A stretch of DNA of 64,000 nt from Cryptomeria japonica. Taxonomy: Eukaryota > Streptophyta > Pinopsida > Cupressales > Cupressaceae. The stretch covers positions 476,353,657-476,417,656 of the forward strand of contig NC_081412.1 in NCBI RefSeq assembly GCF_030272615.1, read 5' to 3'. Below are positions 10,546-22,444 of the stretch, piece after piece (position 1 is the first letter of the stretch; every line of letters begins with the position of its first letter). A program made the translations under genes and the position numbers. Below the pieces are notes generated by a model that was not told the DNA's origin, did not search any database, and saw nothing but the letters and a program-made list of their open reading frames with translations.

Positions 10546-13500
10546 ATGCCTAAGAAGAAGGGGGATGTAGGAAAAAATAAACATCCTCAGGTCCCTTTAC
10601 AGAAAGCCCTTCTAGATGCATTACCTGGGTCCGTAGATACCAGAACTAAAATAATGTTTCAAGATGTCTGGGGAGAATGTAGAGATGTTGACATTCCTCA
10701 CACTGGTAGATCCTTTTTCTGGTATTTTTACAATAATAGAGATGAGAAAGTGCCTCAGTCCAATCCTTGGAATCTTGACTTACCGAAGGTCATAGTGCCA
10801 AATATGTTTATAGATGTAGAACTTATTGAGGTCTTGGCCCGTAATTATAAAAAATAAACAAGAATAGTCAAGGGAATTGACGGTAACCCTATTTTGGTCA
10901 TCACAAGATCATGCATTGGAGAATTATTTGGCCTGAATAGGTAGGCAATTACCAAGATTGATAGGGAAGGATATTCGATGGATTATGAAAGGATAGTAAA
11001 GATTTTTGGACTACGAGAGGTAGCTTATTTGAGGAAAGAGATAAGGATAACAGACCAATGGCTGTGAATGATAAGGTTCCATTTCCTACACTCGAAATTC
11101 TGGATTTCTTTCAAAAAACATATCATGGTTGGTGTCAATTTTATGGTGATAATCATAGAAGTAGAATGCCAATGGATTTAATGTATATGTCCATGAGGAT
11201 CCAAAACCCTAACATTAACTTGGAATTTGATATTGCTAGTGAGCTTGAAAGAATTTTGCACAATCAACTGGTTTACTGGAATACTAGTAGAACTTTTAAG
11301 AATTATTCTCTACTCTATCATTTAATACTCTTCCAAAATAGAAATGTGTTTACAGACTTGATGAAGTTAACTACTATGGATGGTCAGGGAAAAGGACTCC
11401 TAGTTCAGTTATGGTGTAGGATATGGGACAAGAACAATAGAGTTTGTGATTATAATGCATTTTGTGATGCCTTTATTATGTGGATATTTAGGGCACTTGG
11501 GGTTCAGGTTAATGAAAGGCTTCCTTCAAAGATAAGGGAAGTTCTCAGGCCATTGGAATACAACCCAAAAAAGGGTCACACTCATAATTTTGTTGATTGA
11601 ATCTTCAAGAATGATCATACTCTCATTAGGGTATATGGATGCAAGTAGGCCCCCCACCAATTTCCATTCTTTGTATCAAAAAGGGTTGCCTTTTTAGAAT
11701 TTATTTGGCAAATGATGTGGTTTGAGAAAGAAGTGAATGGACCAAGGAATAAGGGGATTTTCTTGCCCCATGTAGTCAGGTATGGTGGATTGTCTATTGG
11801 TTTTGGTTCCCCTGAACAAGTTCAGGATAATTTAAAGAAAGTATATTTTCTGAAGGATGGAAGTGAGAGGGTCTATGACCTTGAAATTTATATTAATTAT
11901 TTTATAAAATAATTTAAACATCAAATTGACATGGTGGAAGGTATTTCCTGTAATTGCATGACTCCTCAAGATGTTATGAAAAGGTTGAAAAAGTGGAACT
12001 TATTAAAGAAATTATAATAGGATAGATAGAAGAAGGGGAAACCATGTTTTCATCATAATCAAACCCATGAAATACTGAGGATGGAGTTGTGCTTGAAAGA
12101 TTTGGAGAAGTTATTTGGAAAAGCTACAAGCAGCGTATCACAAGAGGTTAATCTTGATCCTCCAAAAAGGTATAGAAAATTGATTATCCATGAATCATAT
12201 TTAGAGAATGCATCAAATTCTCCCCCTCTAAAGAGGCAAAAACAAGATGAGAAGGTAACTGTAGTCCCTTATGATGATTCAGAATGAGAGGGGGATATTA
12301 AAGAAGCTTCTAGTGCACTCAAATTACTTGGCAAAGGTGAAGAGGTTTATAGATCACCTGGCTCAACATCAATATTTCAAGAGGAAGTCTATGGCTATAA
12401 GGCTCAACTTCCAAAAGGTTAAGAACCTATTGATTTTGTGGATGAAAGGGAAGCCATATCAGCAAGATTTGTTGAAGATGAAGACTTTATCAAAACACAA
12501 TAATTCAAGAACTTTTGGATTCAAATCAAAATGAAATATTTCAACATAAAGTGATTGAAATTTATGGGGATTGAAGAATATAGACATGAGGAGATTATTC
12601 ATCAAACACTCAAGGAGTTTCATCTTGATGAGGTTGATTATACCTTGGAAGAGGCTAGAGAAATGGTGCAGAAAAATGATATGCTCATTTTTCCATGTAT
12701 GACTCTCAAACATTTGTTCTTGCTTGACCAAGTCATAAAACAAGAGGACCCTACATTTGTTGTTGAGTTTGATACTGATGACAAGATAAGTGGATCAGGG
12801 TACACTCCCAAAACTGAAGTTTTGGCCACATGGGTGAGTTTTAAGGGCCCTAATAAGCCCAAATTAGTTGACATTGTCAAAGGAAATGATGGAATGACAT
12901 TAGTACAAATAATGGAAAACACTTCTCCCTTGGTATCAACCACAGAATTAATGCACAAAGCAATCTTTAATAAAGACCAGGTCAAAAATATGCAAGAGCA
13001 ATTAGAGGAGGCATAGACTAGGGAGACACAAATGAACAGAGCCATCAATCAATTATACCTTGAGAATGTTGTTTTGAAGAAAGAATTGCAAAGATTAAAG
13101 AGTAGTAACCAAAGCAAGGAACTATTACTACATAAGGATACCTCCTATGTACCAATTGATGTAAAGGATGATGAAGTGTCAAAAGAAAAAATGGATAAGT
13201 ATGCAAAGGAAATCACCAATTAAGAAGTATGAATGAAATTCTTTTACAGGAAATCCCTAAGAAGGTGTTAAATGATTTAGAGAAAGTACTCACATACAGG
13301 GTTGATTTGGTGATTAGTAAATGTGATGAAGTATATGTTGGATAACAAAATCTATTGGACATGTTAGCAACATTTTATAAACATAAGATACAATTAGATG
13401 AACTCTCCGGGAGGTGGAAGCCCTTTCATTATGATTTGATTAGGCTCCGTGAGGTTACTCAGAGGGATCCAGATGCACCTAGTGAAATCAAAGAAAAAAA

Positions 13501-13930
13501 GGAAATGATCAATACTATTATTAAGGAAATAGATTATATAGAAAAGGAAAAGGGATGAATAAAAGAAAAATTATCCTCCTTCTATAGTATTAAGCATTGG
13601 ACGATCCCTGAATTCATTGATAAAGAGGGTCATGTAAGGAGTTTGGAAGAATGGAAAATAGAGTATAAAGACATGGTTTTGTAGATCATTTCCCATTTGA
13701 AGGAAGATAAATACTTTAGTGTTAAAAGTTTTAACATATTCCTAGATAGGGTTGGTGTATTGGAAAATAGATTCTCAAAGTTTGTGGTCGAAGTTCGAGC
13801 AATTACTAGCAAGAAATGGAAAGACTGTTTGCTCAGTATGTCATATATACTCCATTACCAATGGCCTACTCATGTTGAAATCTCAAAATGGGTAGACGAG
13901 TACTTAAGACCCTCCAAGATGTCTTCCTAG
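10546..13930 (+). pseudogene. Large unrecognised coding unit, degenerate
   Basis: A protein-like frame of about 1,100 codons starts with ATG at 10546 (MPKKKGDVGKNK). It stays in one frame to about 11057, shifts into a second frame from 11058 to about 13223, and shifts again for 13355-13930. Within each segment sensible sequence continues straight through many in-frame stops (for example 10855, 11598, 11910, 12285, 12408, 12501, 13014). That marks mutational decay rather than chance. The N-terminal third is Trp/Phe-rich and globular-looking. About 12200-12500 is charged. 12940-13220 looks like a coiled coil (MQEQLEEA, LKKELQRLK). The tail is Lys-rich. No zinc knuckle, protease, polymerase, integrase or transposase motif was seen. 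I do not recognise the family. It could be an extra ORF of a retroelement or an old multicopy plant gene. Confidence 0.55.
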
Positions 13931-14790
13931 AGGAAGAAACAAGTACTCGAAGGAAAGGAGCAAACTAGCAGAAAATCACATGTTGAATCAGACCCTGGGA
14001 TTATTTCTTCCTCATTTCAAGCATAATATTCTCCAAAAAAAATTTTAATAGTTATCTTCCTGATGTGTTAGTTTATTATGTTTTATCTTAAGTTGATAGT
14101 TATGAAAGGATGCAATTGTAAACAGTCCGAAGCTTATCGCTTCTCCCCATTTTGTATAAAAGAGAAACCAAGACTAAATTCTAAAAGACATTAGAAAATA
14201 GAATAGGAGCTAGATTAGAGGAAGAAGTATACCATGTACTCATACTTTGAAGATTAATATATAGATCCAATTTCATTTCTCTGCAATTGTGGTGTGGAAT
14301 TACCTTCTTGTCAAATTGGTCCTTTGTGATTATTAATTCAAGGAATTAATTGCCATTTTTAAAACTTGTGCAAAGGAATTCCTTTGTGATTATTAATACA
14401 TGATAGGCCATCTCTTTGCAAATACTAATGTTTATTAGGCTCAGGAATATGTTGACTACTTGGGGTTTGTTGATATCTTCATTAGAGATAATTAGTTGTT
14501 GCTAAAATTATTTTATTTTAGAAAGACATGTCTTTTCATTGAAAAAACACTTATTTTCCCTATATATGGGAAATAATTTTGTAATATTAAGATATACAAA
14601 ATAGATATGATAATTAATCAGTTGTAAAGACTCTTATTTTCAAGCAATACAAAAGCTAGTTGTCTTATTTTCAAATGTGTTATGGATTTTTTCATTTCCA
14701 AATCAGTTCTTTGTTATAATTATCTATGGTTGATAATTTCTACTCTAGGGTAAGTGGATCAAGATGGTGGATAGAAAAGTGGCCACGTGC
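13931..14790. other. AT-rich non-coding sequence
   Basis: No ORF. It includes GTATAAAAGAG at about 14154, a good TATA-like motif with nothing recognisable downstream, and a short direct repeat (ctttgtgattattaat at about 14323 and 14381). It may be the 3' flank or an LTR of whatever carried the 10546-13930 unit, but no partner repeat is in the window. A poly(A) run of about 17 A lies at about 14792-14806. Confidence 0.4.
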
Positions 14791-14843
14791 AAAAAAAAAA
14801 AAAAAATTCATAACCCATGCGTGTTTTGGAAATTCAAAAATGT

Positions 14844-15373
14844 GCTAGGCTTGGTAACACCAAGCCTAGCCAAAAACAATTAAAAAAACAAAAAGTTCCT
14901 CAAAACCCATACGGGTTTTGAAGAACATTATATTTTATAATAAAAAATTGAAAGTTCCTCAAAACATGTACGAGTTTTGAGGAACATAAAAAATTTTACA
15001 AACCCATATGGGTTTTGAGGAAGTTTTGGCCTAAGTTACCCATACGGGTTTTGAGGAAGTTTTGGCCTAAGTTCTGCATAACCCATATGGGTTATGTAGA
15101 ACTAGGAACCAAATAGGAAGTGGGGGGAGAGAGAGAGAGAGGGGGGGGGGGGAGGGAGATTGCAAAAAGGATAGGGGGAGAGGAAGAGAGAGGGAGATTG
15201 GGAAAAGGATAGAGAGATAGAGAGTATAGGATAAGATAATGAGTGGGAGAGGGAGGGGGAGAGAGAGAGAGAGGATATTGGGAGAGAGGGAGAGGGAGGG
15301 AGGAGATGGGGAGAATAGGATAAAGAGAGGGAGAGGGAGGGCAGAGATGGGGAGAATAAGATAAAGAGAGGGG

Positions 15374-15412
<39 letters not shown>

Positions 15413-15444
15413 CAGAGATGGGGAGAATAAGATAAAGAGAGGGA

Positions 15445-15511
<67 letters not shown>

Positions 15512-15970
15512 AGGAGAGGGTGAGATACATGAGGTAGAGAGAGAACGAGAAGGAGAAAAGGGTGAGAGACTCGGTAGAGAGAGAAGTGTGAGGGGGAGAG
15601 AGATGAGATATAACTCAAGGAGGATAATTAGGGCTCAGAATAGATAGAGACGGTGATGGGGGAAGGAAGATGAGAGAGAGAGAGGAAAAGAAGAGAGACA
15701 TGCATGCATACAAACATATATACATATATCTATATATAACTATGATATGCATATATACATACATAAACACATATTATATATGTATGTCTATACATATGTG
15801 TAGTAAATGATAAGTTTACAAGAGTACAATATTATGTCTTCATAACCCGTACAGGTTTTGTGAAACACAAAATAATGGTTTTAGTCCTACATAAACCATA
15901 CAGGTTATGTAGAACTGTGAATAGGAATTTTTGTTTTTTAAAACCCGTGGGGGTTTTGGCTTGGTAAGAG
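14844..15970. repeat. Cluster of near-perfect hairpins around a GA tract (foldback-like)
   Basis: GCTAGGCTTGGT/ACCAAGCCTAGC (14844-14870) is a perfect 12-bp stem with a 3-nt loop. TCAAAACCC/GGGTTTTGA (14900-14921) extends to a 14-bp stem with one mismatch. GTTCCTCAAAAC/GTTTTGAGGAAC (14954-14985) is a perfect 12-bp stem. 15071-15102 is a 14-bp stem with one wobble around ATAT. Related ACCC-ATAC-GGGT units recur at about 15002-15055, and again right of the GA tract at 15841-15866, 15885-15916 and 15941-15957. No ORF. It may be a miniature foldback transposon; no target duplication was found. Confidence 0.55.
15119..15680. repeat. (GA)n / GGGA-rich microsatellite tract
   Basis: Purine tract with a pure (GA)n core at about 15449-15508 and imperfect GGGAGA units around it. 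It is followed by a TATA/CATATA-rich stretch (15700-15800). The Ser/Leu/Pro-repeat frames on the minus strand are artefacts of this composition. Confidence 0.9.
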
Positions 15971-15989
15971 GGTTGGAAAATGACCCTAA

Positions 15990-16802
15990 GGCTTGCAAGC
16001 CCATTTTCCCCCCCATTTTTGTCCCTTTACATGTTTTTTCATCTTCCAACATGATTTATTGACTTTTTTGTCATCATGTTTACAAATGATCAAGTGGGTA
16101 TCTCTAAAATTACCACCATAATCTCAATGTCTTCTCAATTTTCTAACCATATAATTTTTTCTATTTTTGAACAAGATTAGCATAGTAAACTTTAATTTTC
16201 TTTACCAGTGCCTTGACAATCCTCACAAACATATGTCTACCATTTTTTTTAATAACTTTTGATATAATTGACCAAATTCAAAATAAATTACATATTATTG
16301 TTCTAGACTAGATTCTATACACTTTTAGAAAAAGAAGTTTGCATTTACTCATAAGTTTCTAATTACTCATAACACTTATAAATGACTTTATTTACTCATA
16401 AGTTTCTAATTTCTCATACATCAAGGCATAAAAATTTTGGTATCTTTCCAAACATGTTTTGACACATAAAGATTCATTTTACCAATCTTTTCATCCACAT
16501 GTCAAGAGATAATGAAAGGGAAAGAGAGAATTGATTTCAAATAGGACATGACACTAAAATCTGCATATTAAATCTTGCCCTCCTATAATCATTAAGAACT
16601 TTGTTCACATTTATTTATATAGTTAGTTTTTTTTTTTACCACATGATAACAGATTAACCAATATAAACAGTCAGGTCATAACACAAGAAGATTGAACATG
16701 ATGTCAACTTAGCAGATAATGGCAAATAGAATGCACAACAACTCATATTACTATAGGATAATATAATAAACAATTTAACAAGCAGTTCAACAATAGGGAA
16801 AT
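15990..16802. other. AT-rich non-coding flank of copia G
   Basis: No ORF. A unit of about 40 bp (actcataagtttctaattactcata) is nearly duplicated at 16349-16420. If copia G was inserted inside the CACTA element, this stretch could be the far 3' end of that element, but I found no CACTA terminus here. Confidence 0.4.
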
Positions 16803-17818
16803 TGTTGGAAATATGAAGGAATTAATTATGTGTTGCATCGATGTTTTGTCATTGATGTCAACACTAGCTGTTGTGGTTGGTTACCGACAGACAGATTTTG
16901 GTTACCGGTAGAAGAACTAGTGTTACTGGCAGAAGGGACTATCAGTTGGATACTACTGACATGTTTGGATCAATGGAATATGTTTGGTTTGATCTTTTTG
17001 GAGTATGTTTTGTTCATTTGCTATTGACTTGATGATCGGATTCTATCATACACTCTAGTAAGCCTACATCAGTAAGGATTTAAGGTTTTATCGGTAGAGC
17101 TTTTCCCAAGAATCTTTGACAGGACGTATAATTGGTGTTGGTGTGGCTTCTAGATGGAATTCAGGATGCAAAAGGTGATCTTAGTTCATACCTTGATTGA
17201 TTGGAGATATCGATTTGGTGTGGTGGACCCAAATTATGTCCAATACCTATCTAGGTTATGGACTAGTGTCATGTTACATGTTCTCTACACATTACCACGA
17301 TGATTTATGGACTCGTTAATGTTGTTTTGGTCTAAAGCCGACATGGCATATCATTGTAATATGTAATCAGGCATGGTAGATGCTATCACTAGTAGTTAAT
17401 TCTTCTGGATTGTTGTCCAATTATATTGAGGTGGTTATAACCTCTCTGTAGTCAATGAGACTCATTTGTAATGAGTAGTACGCTCTAGGCAGTGTACCTT
17501 TTTGCATGTGCAGGCCCCTTATTGTATCACATACTTTCTGCAGAAGTATCATCTGACTGTGGGTAGGCCTCCCATCATGGTTTTTCCCTTTACCGTGTTT
17601 TCCACGTACAAATCACAATGTTATGTGGTATGGTTGCATTGTATTAATTCTTTGTTTCATTCTTAAGTTTTATTGCTTGTTGGTATCTATTTTTTTTATT
17701 TCAGTATTCAATGTTTATGTGCTCTGGTTAAAGGTTATAAAGTGGTTTGATTAATATAATTTGTTCAACTGATTCGCCCCCCTCCCCCCCTCTTAGTTAT
17801 CCACCAGTTATTCTAAGA
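16803..17818 (+). repeat. G 5' LTR
   Basis: 1,016 bp. It matches the 3' LTR but lacks about 193 bp that the 3' copy has at about 23008-23200. The join in the 5' copy is at about 17361-17365. It ends with the C-rich stretch before ttctaaga. Confidence 0.88.
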
Positions 17819-17820
17819 AT

Positions 17821-17832
17821 TGGTATCAAATA
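17821..17832 (+). other. G primer-binding site
   Basis: TGGTATCAAATA starts 2 nt after the LTR. It is a mutated form of the initiator-Met tRNA site TGGTATCAGAGC typical of plant copia elements. Confidence 0.75.
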
Positions 17833-17876
17833 TTTGGTCCTCTTTTGCAGAAGCTTAACCACTTGAGATAGATCCT

Positions 17877-18840
17877 ATGGCAACTAATACTTCAAATCCA
17901 CCAACAACTATTTTCAGAAGAGAAATCCCTAAGCTTGATGGAACAAACTATGAGATATGGAAAATCCAAATGGAGACTCATCTTAGATGTATTGGCAATG
18001 ATATTTGGGAGATCACTGAGAAAGGATATACACCTTATGATCTGACATCTAGCAATCCTGCTCCTGCAGACTTAGACAAAAATATTAAAAATGATTGCAG
18101 AGCTAGAGAAGCCCTCCTGTGTGCACTCACTGATCATCAAATCATGGGATTGACTGATAAATCATCTGCAAAGGTTATGTGGGATAAATTGAAAACTCTG
18201 AATTAAGGTGAACCTACTATCAAAATTGCTAAACTTGATGGTTACCAGGTAAGATATGAGAACTTGAAGATGGAAGATAGTGAAAGAATTGCTACATTTA
18301 TGGAAAGAGTAAATGAGATTGTCATGGGAATTCAATGTTATGGAGGATATCTGAGTGAAGATGAAATAGTTTCTAAAGTTATGAGAGCCCTACCATTGGC
18401 TTACAAGATGAAGGCTGCTGTAATTAATGAATTGAGAACAATGGAAAATACTTCAGTTAACAGAGACATTCTGATTGGGAAATTATCTACTTTTGAGCTT
18501 GAAGAATTTGGACCCTCTGGAGCTACAAAGTCTGAACCTTCTTTTCATGCATCATCATCTATTGGAAAAAGTGATTCGAAAGCCCTATATGCAAAAGAAT
18601 TGGAAGATATGAGGAAAGAGGATGAAGAATTTGAGCAACTCGAAGCCCTGTTTGCTAGAAGAGTACCTAAAGGACCAACAGGAAGTAAGTATGAAGGAAA
18701 AACACCTTTTAAATATTTTGCATGTAATAAGATTGGTCATTTTGCATCTAGATGTCCTAAAAGGAACGCAAGATTTGAATAAAGAGTTCATAAATAATTT
18801 AAGCCTAATCAAAACAAATATAGATTCAAGAAAAACAAAC
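17877..18840 (+). pseudogene. G gag (copia), broken
   Basis: ATG at 17877 (MATNTSNPP). It has the copia Gag N-terminal signature PKLDGTNYEIWKIQMETHL, a conserved ALTDHQIMGLTD helix region and a middle domain (MERVNEIVMGIQ, RALPLAYKMKAA) up to about 18480. The zinc knuckle at about 18712-18755 reads YFACNKIGHFASRC. The first cysteine of CX2CX4HX4C has become tyrosine, which should spoil zinc binding. An in-frame TAA at 18204-18206 and a TAA at 18780 interrupt the frame, with readable sequence continuing behind both. Gag would have formed the particle in the cytoplasm. Confidence 0.85.
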
Positions 18841-21800
18841 TATGCTACATAGCGGATGAGGAAGGAGTAAGTGATGACTCAGAAGATGAATCTACAAGAG
18901 ACTCTGCTAGTGGATCCGACAATGGAAAGGAATGGGTGTTCTATGCTTTAAAGGAAGATGAACCGGAACTGGTTATCAAGAATGAAGAAAAGGCCCTGCC
19001 AGCAAACGTTGAATACAAGGATGAATAGGTAATTGATAGTGGATGCTCACATCATATGACTAGAGATAAAAGAAACTTTATGTCCCTGCAAGAATACAAT
19101 GGTGGTCAAGACATATTTGTGGATGACAAAGCATGTATGATCAAAGGTAGAGGTATTATTTCTCTGGATGGAAAGCATAGTAATCATAATTTCTATTATG
19201 TAGAAGGTTTAAAGCATAATATTTAAAGTGTTGGTCAATTGGTGGATAAGGGATTGCAACATCAGTTCAAATATAGAAAATGCAAAATCATTAACAGAAC
19301 TGGTTTGGAGATTGCAACCGATACTCAAACTGGAGGTAATATCTTTCACTTGAACATTGGTAATAAGACATGTTTCATTGTTCATATTGATGAGATTTGG
19401 TTATGGCATAAGAGGTTGTGTCATGCTAATTTTGATTGTATTGTTAAGATCAGTTCAACAAAGGCAGTTAGATATATACCTAAGATTATAAAGCCTCATA
19501 ATTTAGTATGTAAGGAATGTCAATTGGGAAAGCAAGTTAGAACTTCTTTTAAGAGCATACATGATAAATATAATGATGTTCTTGATTTGGTTCATACTGA
19601 CCTATGTGGTCCAGCAAGGGCCAAAAGCTTTCAAGGTGATAGGTACTTCATGCTAATAATTGATGATTATTCTAGAATGATGTGGGTGACTTTTCTAAGG
19701 GGGGGGGTCTGAAGCTTTTGAGAAACTAAAGATCTTCAAAGAAAAGGTAGAAACAGAAACTGGATTGAAAATCAAATGTCTGAGATCAGATCAAGGCAGT
19801 GATTTCACTTCTTATGAATTTAATAGTTTTTGTGAGATAAATGGAATTAAGAGATAGTTATCTTCACCCCAGACTCCTCAGCAGAATGGAGTGGTGGAAA
19901 TGAAGAATAGAACCATTTTGGATGCAGCAAGAACCATGATGATGGAAGCCAAATTGCCTCACATCTACTAGAGAGAAGAAGTGAGTACAACAGTCTACAC
20001 ATTCAACAAAGTTCATATCAAAGGTGAAACCGGTAAGACTCATTATGAATTATGGTTTGGACATACACCTACTATTAAATATTTCAAAATTTTTGGAAGT
20101 AAATGTTATATCAAAAGGGATGATTCAATTGGGAAGTTTTATCCTAGATGTGATGAAGGAATATTTCTTGGATATTCAATTCAGAGCAAAGCATATAGAT
20201 GTTATAACAAAATATTGTAGAAAATTATAGAGAGCACAAATGTGAAAGTGGATGAGTAATACAGAGATCAATCTATATCATGTGACAGAGAACTGACAGT
20301 GGAAATTATCATAACTGAACTGACAATGCCTCAACTGGTACAAGACACTAAGATGGTTACATCGGTACAATCAGAAAATTTAGTTGTGACTGATGATTAG
20401 AACAATGAACCTGAAGTTGAGAAGACACCAAGGTATGTAAGATTAAATCATTATGAAGATCAAATCACTGGAGATAGGAAAAAGGGAGTTATGACAAGAA
20501 GAAGACTAGCAAATGAAGAGGTATGTCTTATTTCTCAAATTGAAATGGCATTTGTTATTGAAGCTTGTAAAGATAAACATTGATTAAAGGCTATGGAAGA
20601 TGAATTAGATCAGATAGAGAAGAACAAGACTTGGACTTTAGTTCCCCAGCCTAAAAATAAGAATGCTATTGGAACTAAATGGGTTCTTATAAATAAACTA
20701 AATGAGGATGGTCAAGTTGTAAGAAACAAGGCTAGACTGGTTTGTAAAGGATATTCTCAAATGGAAGGAATTGATTATGGTGAGACATTTGCACCAATAG
20801 CTAGAATTGAAGTTGTTAGACTATTTCTTTCCTATGCAACATACAAGAACTATAAGGTCTATCAAATGGATGATAAATGTGCATTTTTTAATGGTGAACT
20901 TGAGGAAGAAGTATACATTGAGCAACCTGATGGATTTTCACTAACAGATGACAAAGATATGGTTTGCAAGTTAAGGAAAGCATTATATGGATTGAAACAA
21001 GCTCCTAGAGCTTGGTATGCAAGGTTGAATAATTATCTTTTGAAGCTTGGTTTTACCAAAGGCAGTGCTGACAGTAATTTATATTACAAAATCACTGATG
21101 ATGATATTTTGATTATTGAAGTATTTGTTGATGATATCATTTTTGGAGGTGAAGATAAATTATGCATGGAATTCTCTAATAATATGAAGAATGAATTTGA
21201 AATGTCTATGATTGGTGAGATGAGATTTTTCTTAGGTTTGTAAATTACTTAAACTAATAAAGGCATTTTTATCTGTCAAACTAAGTATCTAAGGGAATTG
21301 TTGAAGAAGTTTGGTATGGATAATTCCAAACCGGTAAGTACTCATATGGTGACAAGTGAGAAATTATCTATCAAAGACACATTTGCACCAGTAAATTTGA
21401 CAAAGCATAAGTCTATGATTGGTGGCTTGTTATATCTAACTCAGGGTAGACCAGATATTATGAATGCAATAAGTATTGTCTAAAGATATCAAAGTAATCC
21501 TATAGAAAATTATGAATGTGCAGTAAAGAGGATATTCCGGTATTCGCAAGGAACAATAGAATATGGCTTATGGTATCCTAGAGATGTTAACTTCACTTTA
21601 TGTGCATATACAGATTCAGATTGGGCAGGAGATACTGATGACAGAAAGAGAACTTCTGGTGGAGCTTTCTTTCTTGGAAATAAATTGTTTTCATGCATCA
21701 ACAAAAAATAGTCATGCATTTCTTTATCTACTGCAGAAGATGAATATGTTGCAGCAGCAACTAATTGCACTCAATTCTTGTGGATGAAGCAAATGTTGAA

Positions 21801-22023
21801 GGATATCAAGGTAAATTACAGTGAACCAGTAGTTATCTATTGTGATAACTCTATAGCTATTTACATATCTAAGAATCTGGTATTTCACTCTAAGACTAAG
21901 TACATTTCAATAAAATATAACTTTTTGAAAGAAAAGGTGGAAGAAAAGGAAGTCAAATTGGTTTATGTGAACACTAAAGAGCATATTGCAGATATATTCA
22001 CTAAACCGTTGTCTAAGGAATAA
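18841..22023 (+). pseudogene. G pol (copia protease, integrase, RT, RNase H), broken
   Basis: Protease: VIDSGCSHHM at about 19030 with the DSG triad, just after a TAG where Trp is usual. Integrase: HHCC-like zinc motif (WHKRLCHAN ... CKECQLGK, about 19400-19530), catalytic core DLCGP at about 19600, RSDQGSDF at about 19785 and a PQQNGVVE motif at about 19875. A G-run of nine at about 19700 causes a frameshift. Reverse transcriptase: 20593-21243, with [32 protein letters not shown] and FVDDIIFGG in place of YVDD. RNase H: DSDWAGDTDDRKRTSGGAFFLG at about 21610 to IADIFTKPL at about 22005. In-frame stops include 19224, 19854, 19968, 20217, 20580, 21241, 21481 and 22021. It is not functional. Confidence 0.9.
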
Positions 22024-22432
22024 TTTGAATATTTGAGAGACAAGTTAGGGGTATCTACCCCTTTGGTAGAGACTTAACTAATGGAGCAGAGCATCATTTT
22101 AGTATGCATCATCAACTTTATCTTTTGCTCCGGATTGATGTAGAGGTGCTACTACTCAGGGGGAGTAGTCAACTTTGAGATTCATAGGATTTTGATATCT
22201 ATGTCATATCTTTGGCATTGATGTCAAAGGGGGAGAGTTATATGTGCAAAATAATGTCTTAATATGTCATGTGGGAGAGAGATTCAAATCACTTTCAGAT
22301 TGGACTGCACTCCTCAAGGGGAATTGTTGGGATTTTTCAGTTTCTTCATTGTTATATCTTCTATGAGAAATGTTTGGCATTTCTTGGGACTTAGATGTTT
22401 TCTTTTTCACATCTAGTATTTCCACCAATGCC

Positions 22433-22443
22433 AAAGGGGGAGA
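22433..22443 (+). other. G polypurine tract
   Basis: AAAGGGGGAGA immediately before the 3' LTR, the usual plus-strand primer site. The untranslated stretch 22024-22432 between pol and this tract holds no ORF. Confidence 0.8.
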
Positions 22444-22444
22444 T

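Noticed and set aside
14150-14165. TATAAAAG motif as the promoter of a gene
   Set aside because: No coding sequence follows for over 2 kb.
15067-15618. Minus-strand Ser/Leu-repeat ORF of 183 codons
   Set aside because: Product of the (GA)n tract; no start context, domain or conservation.
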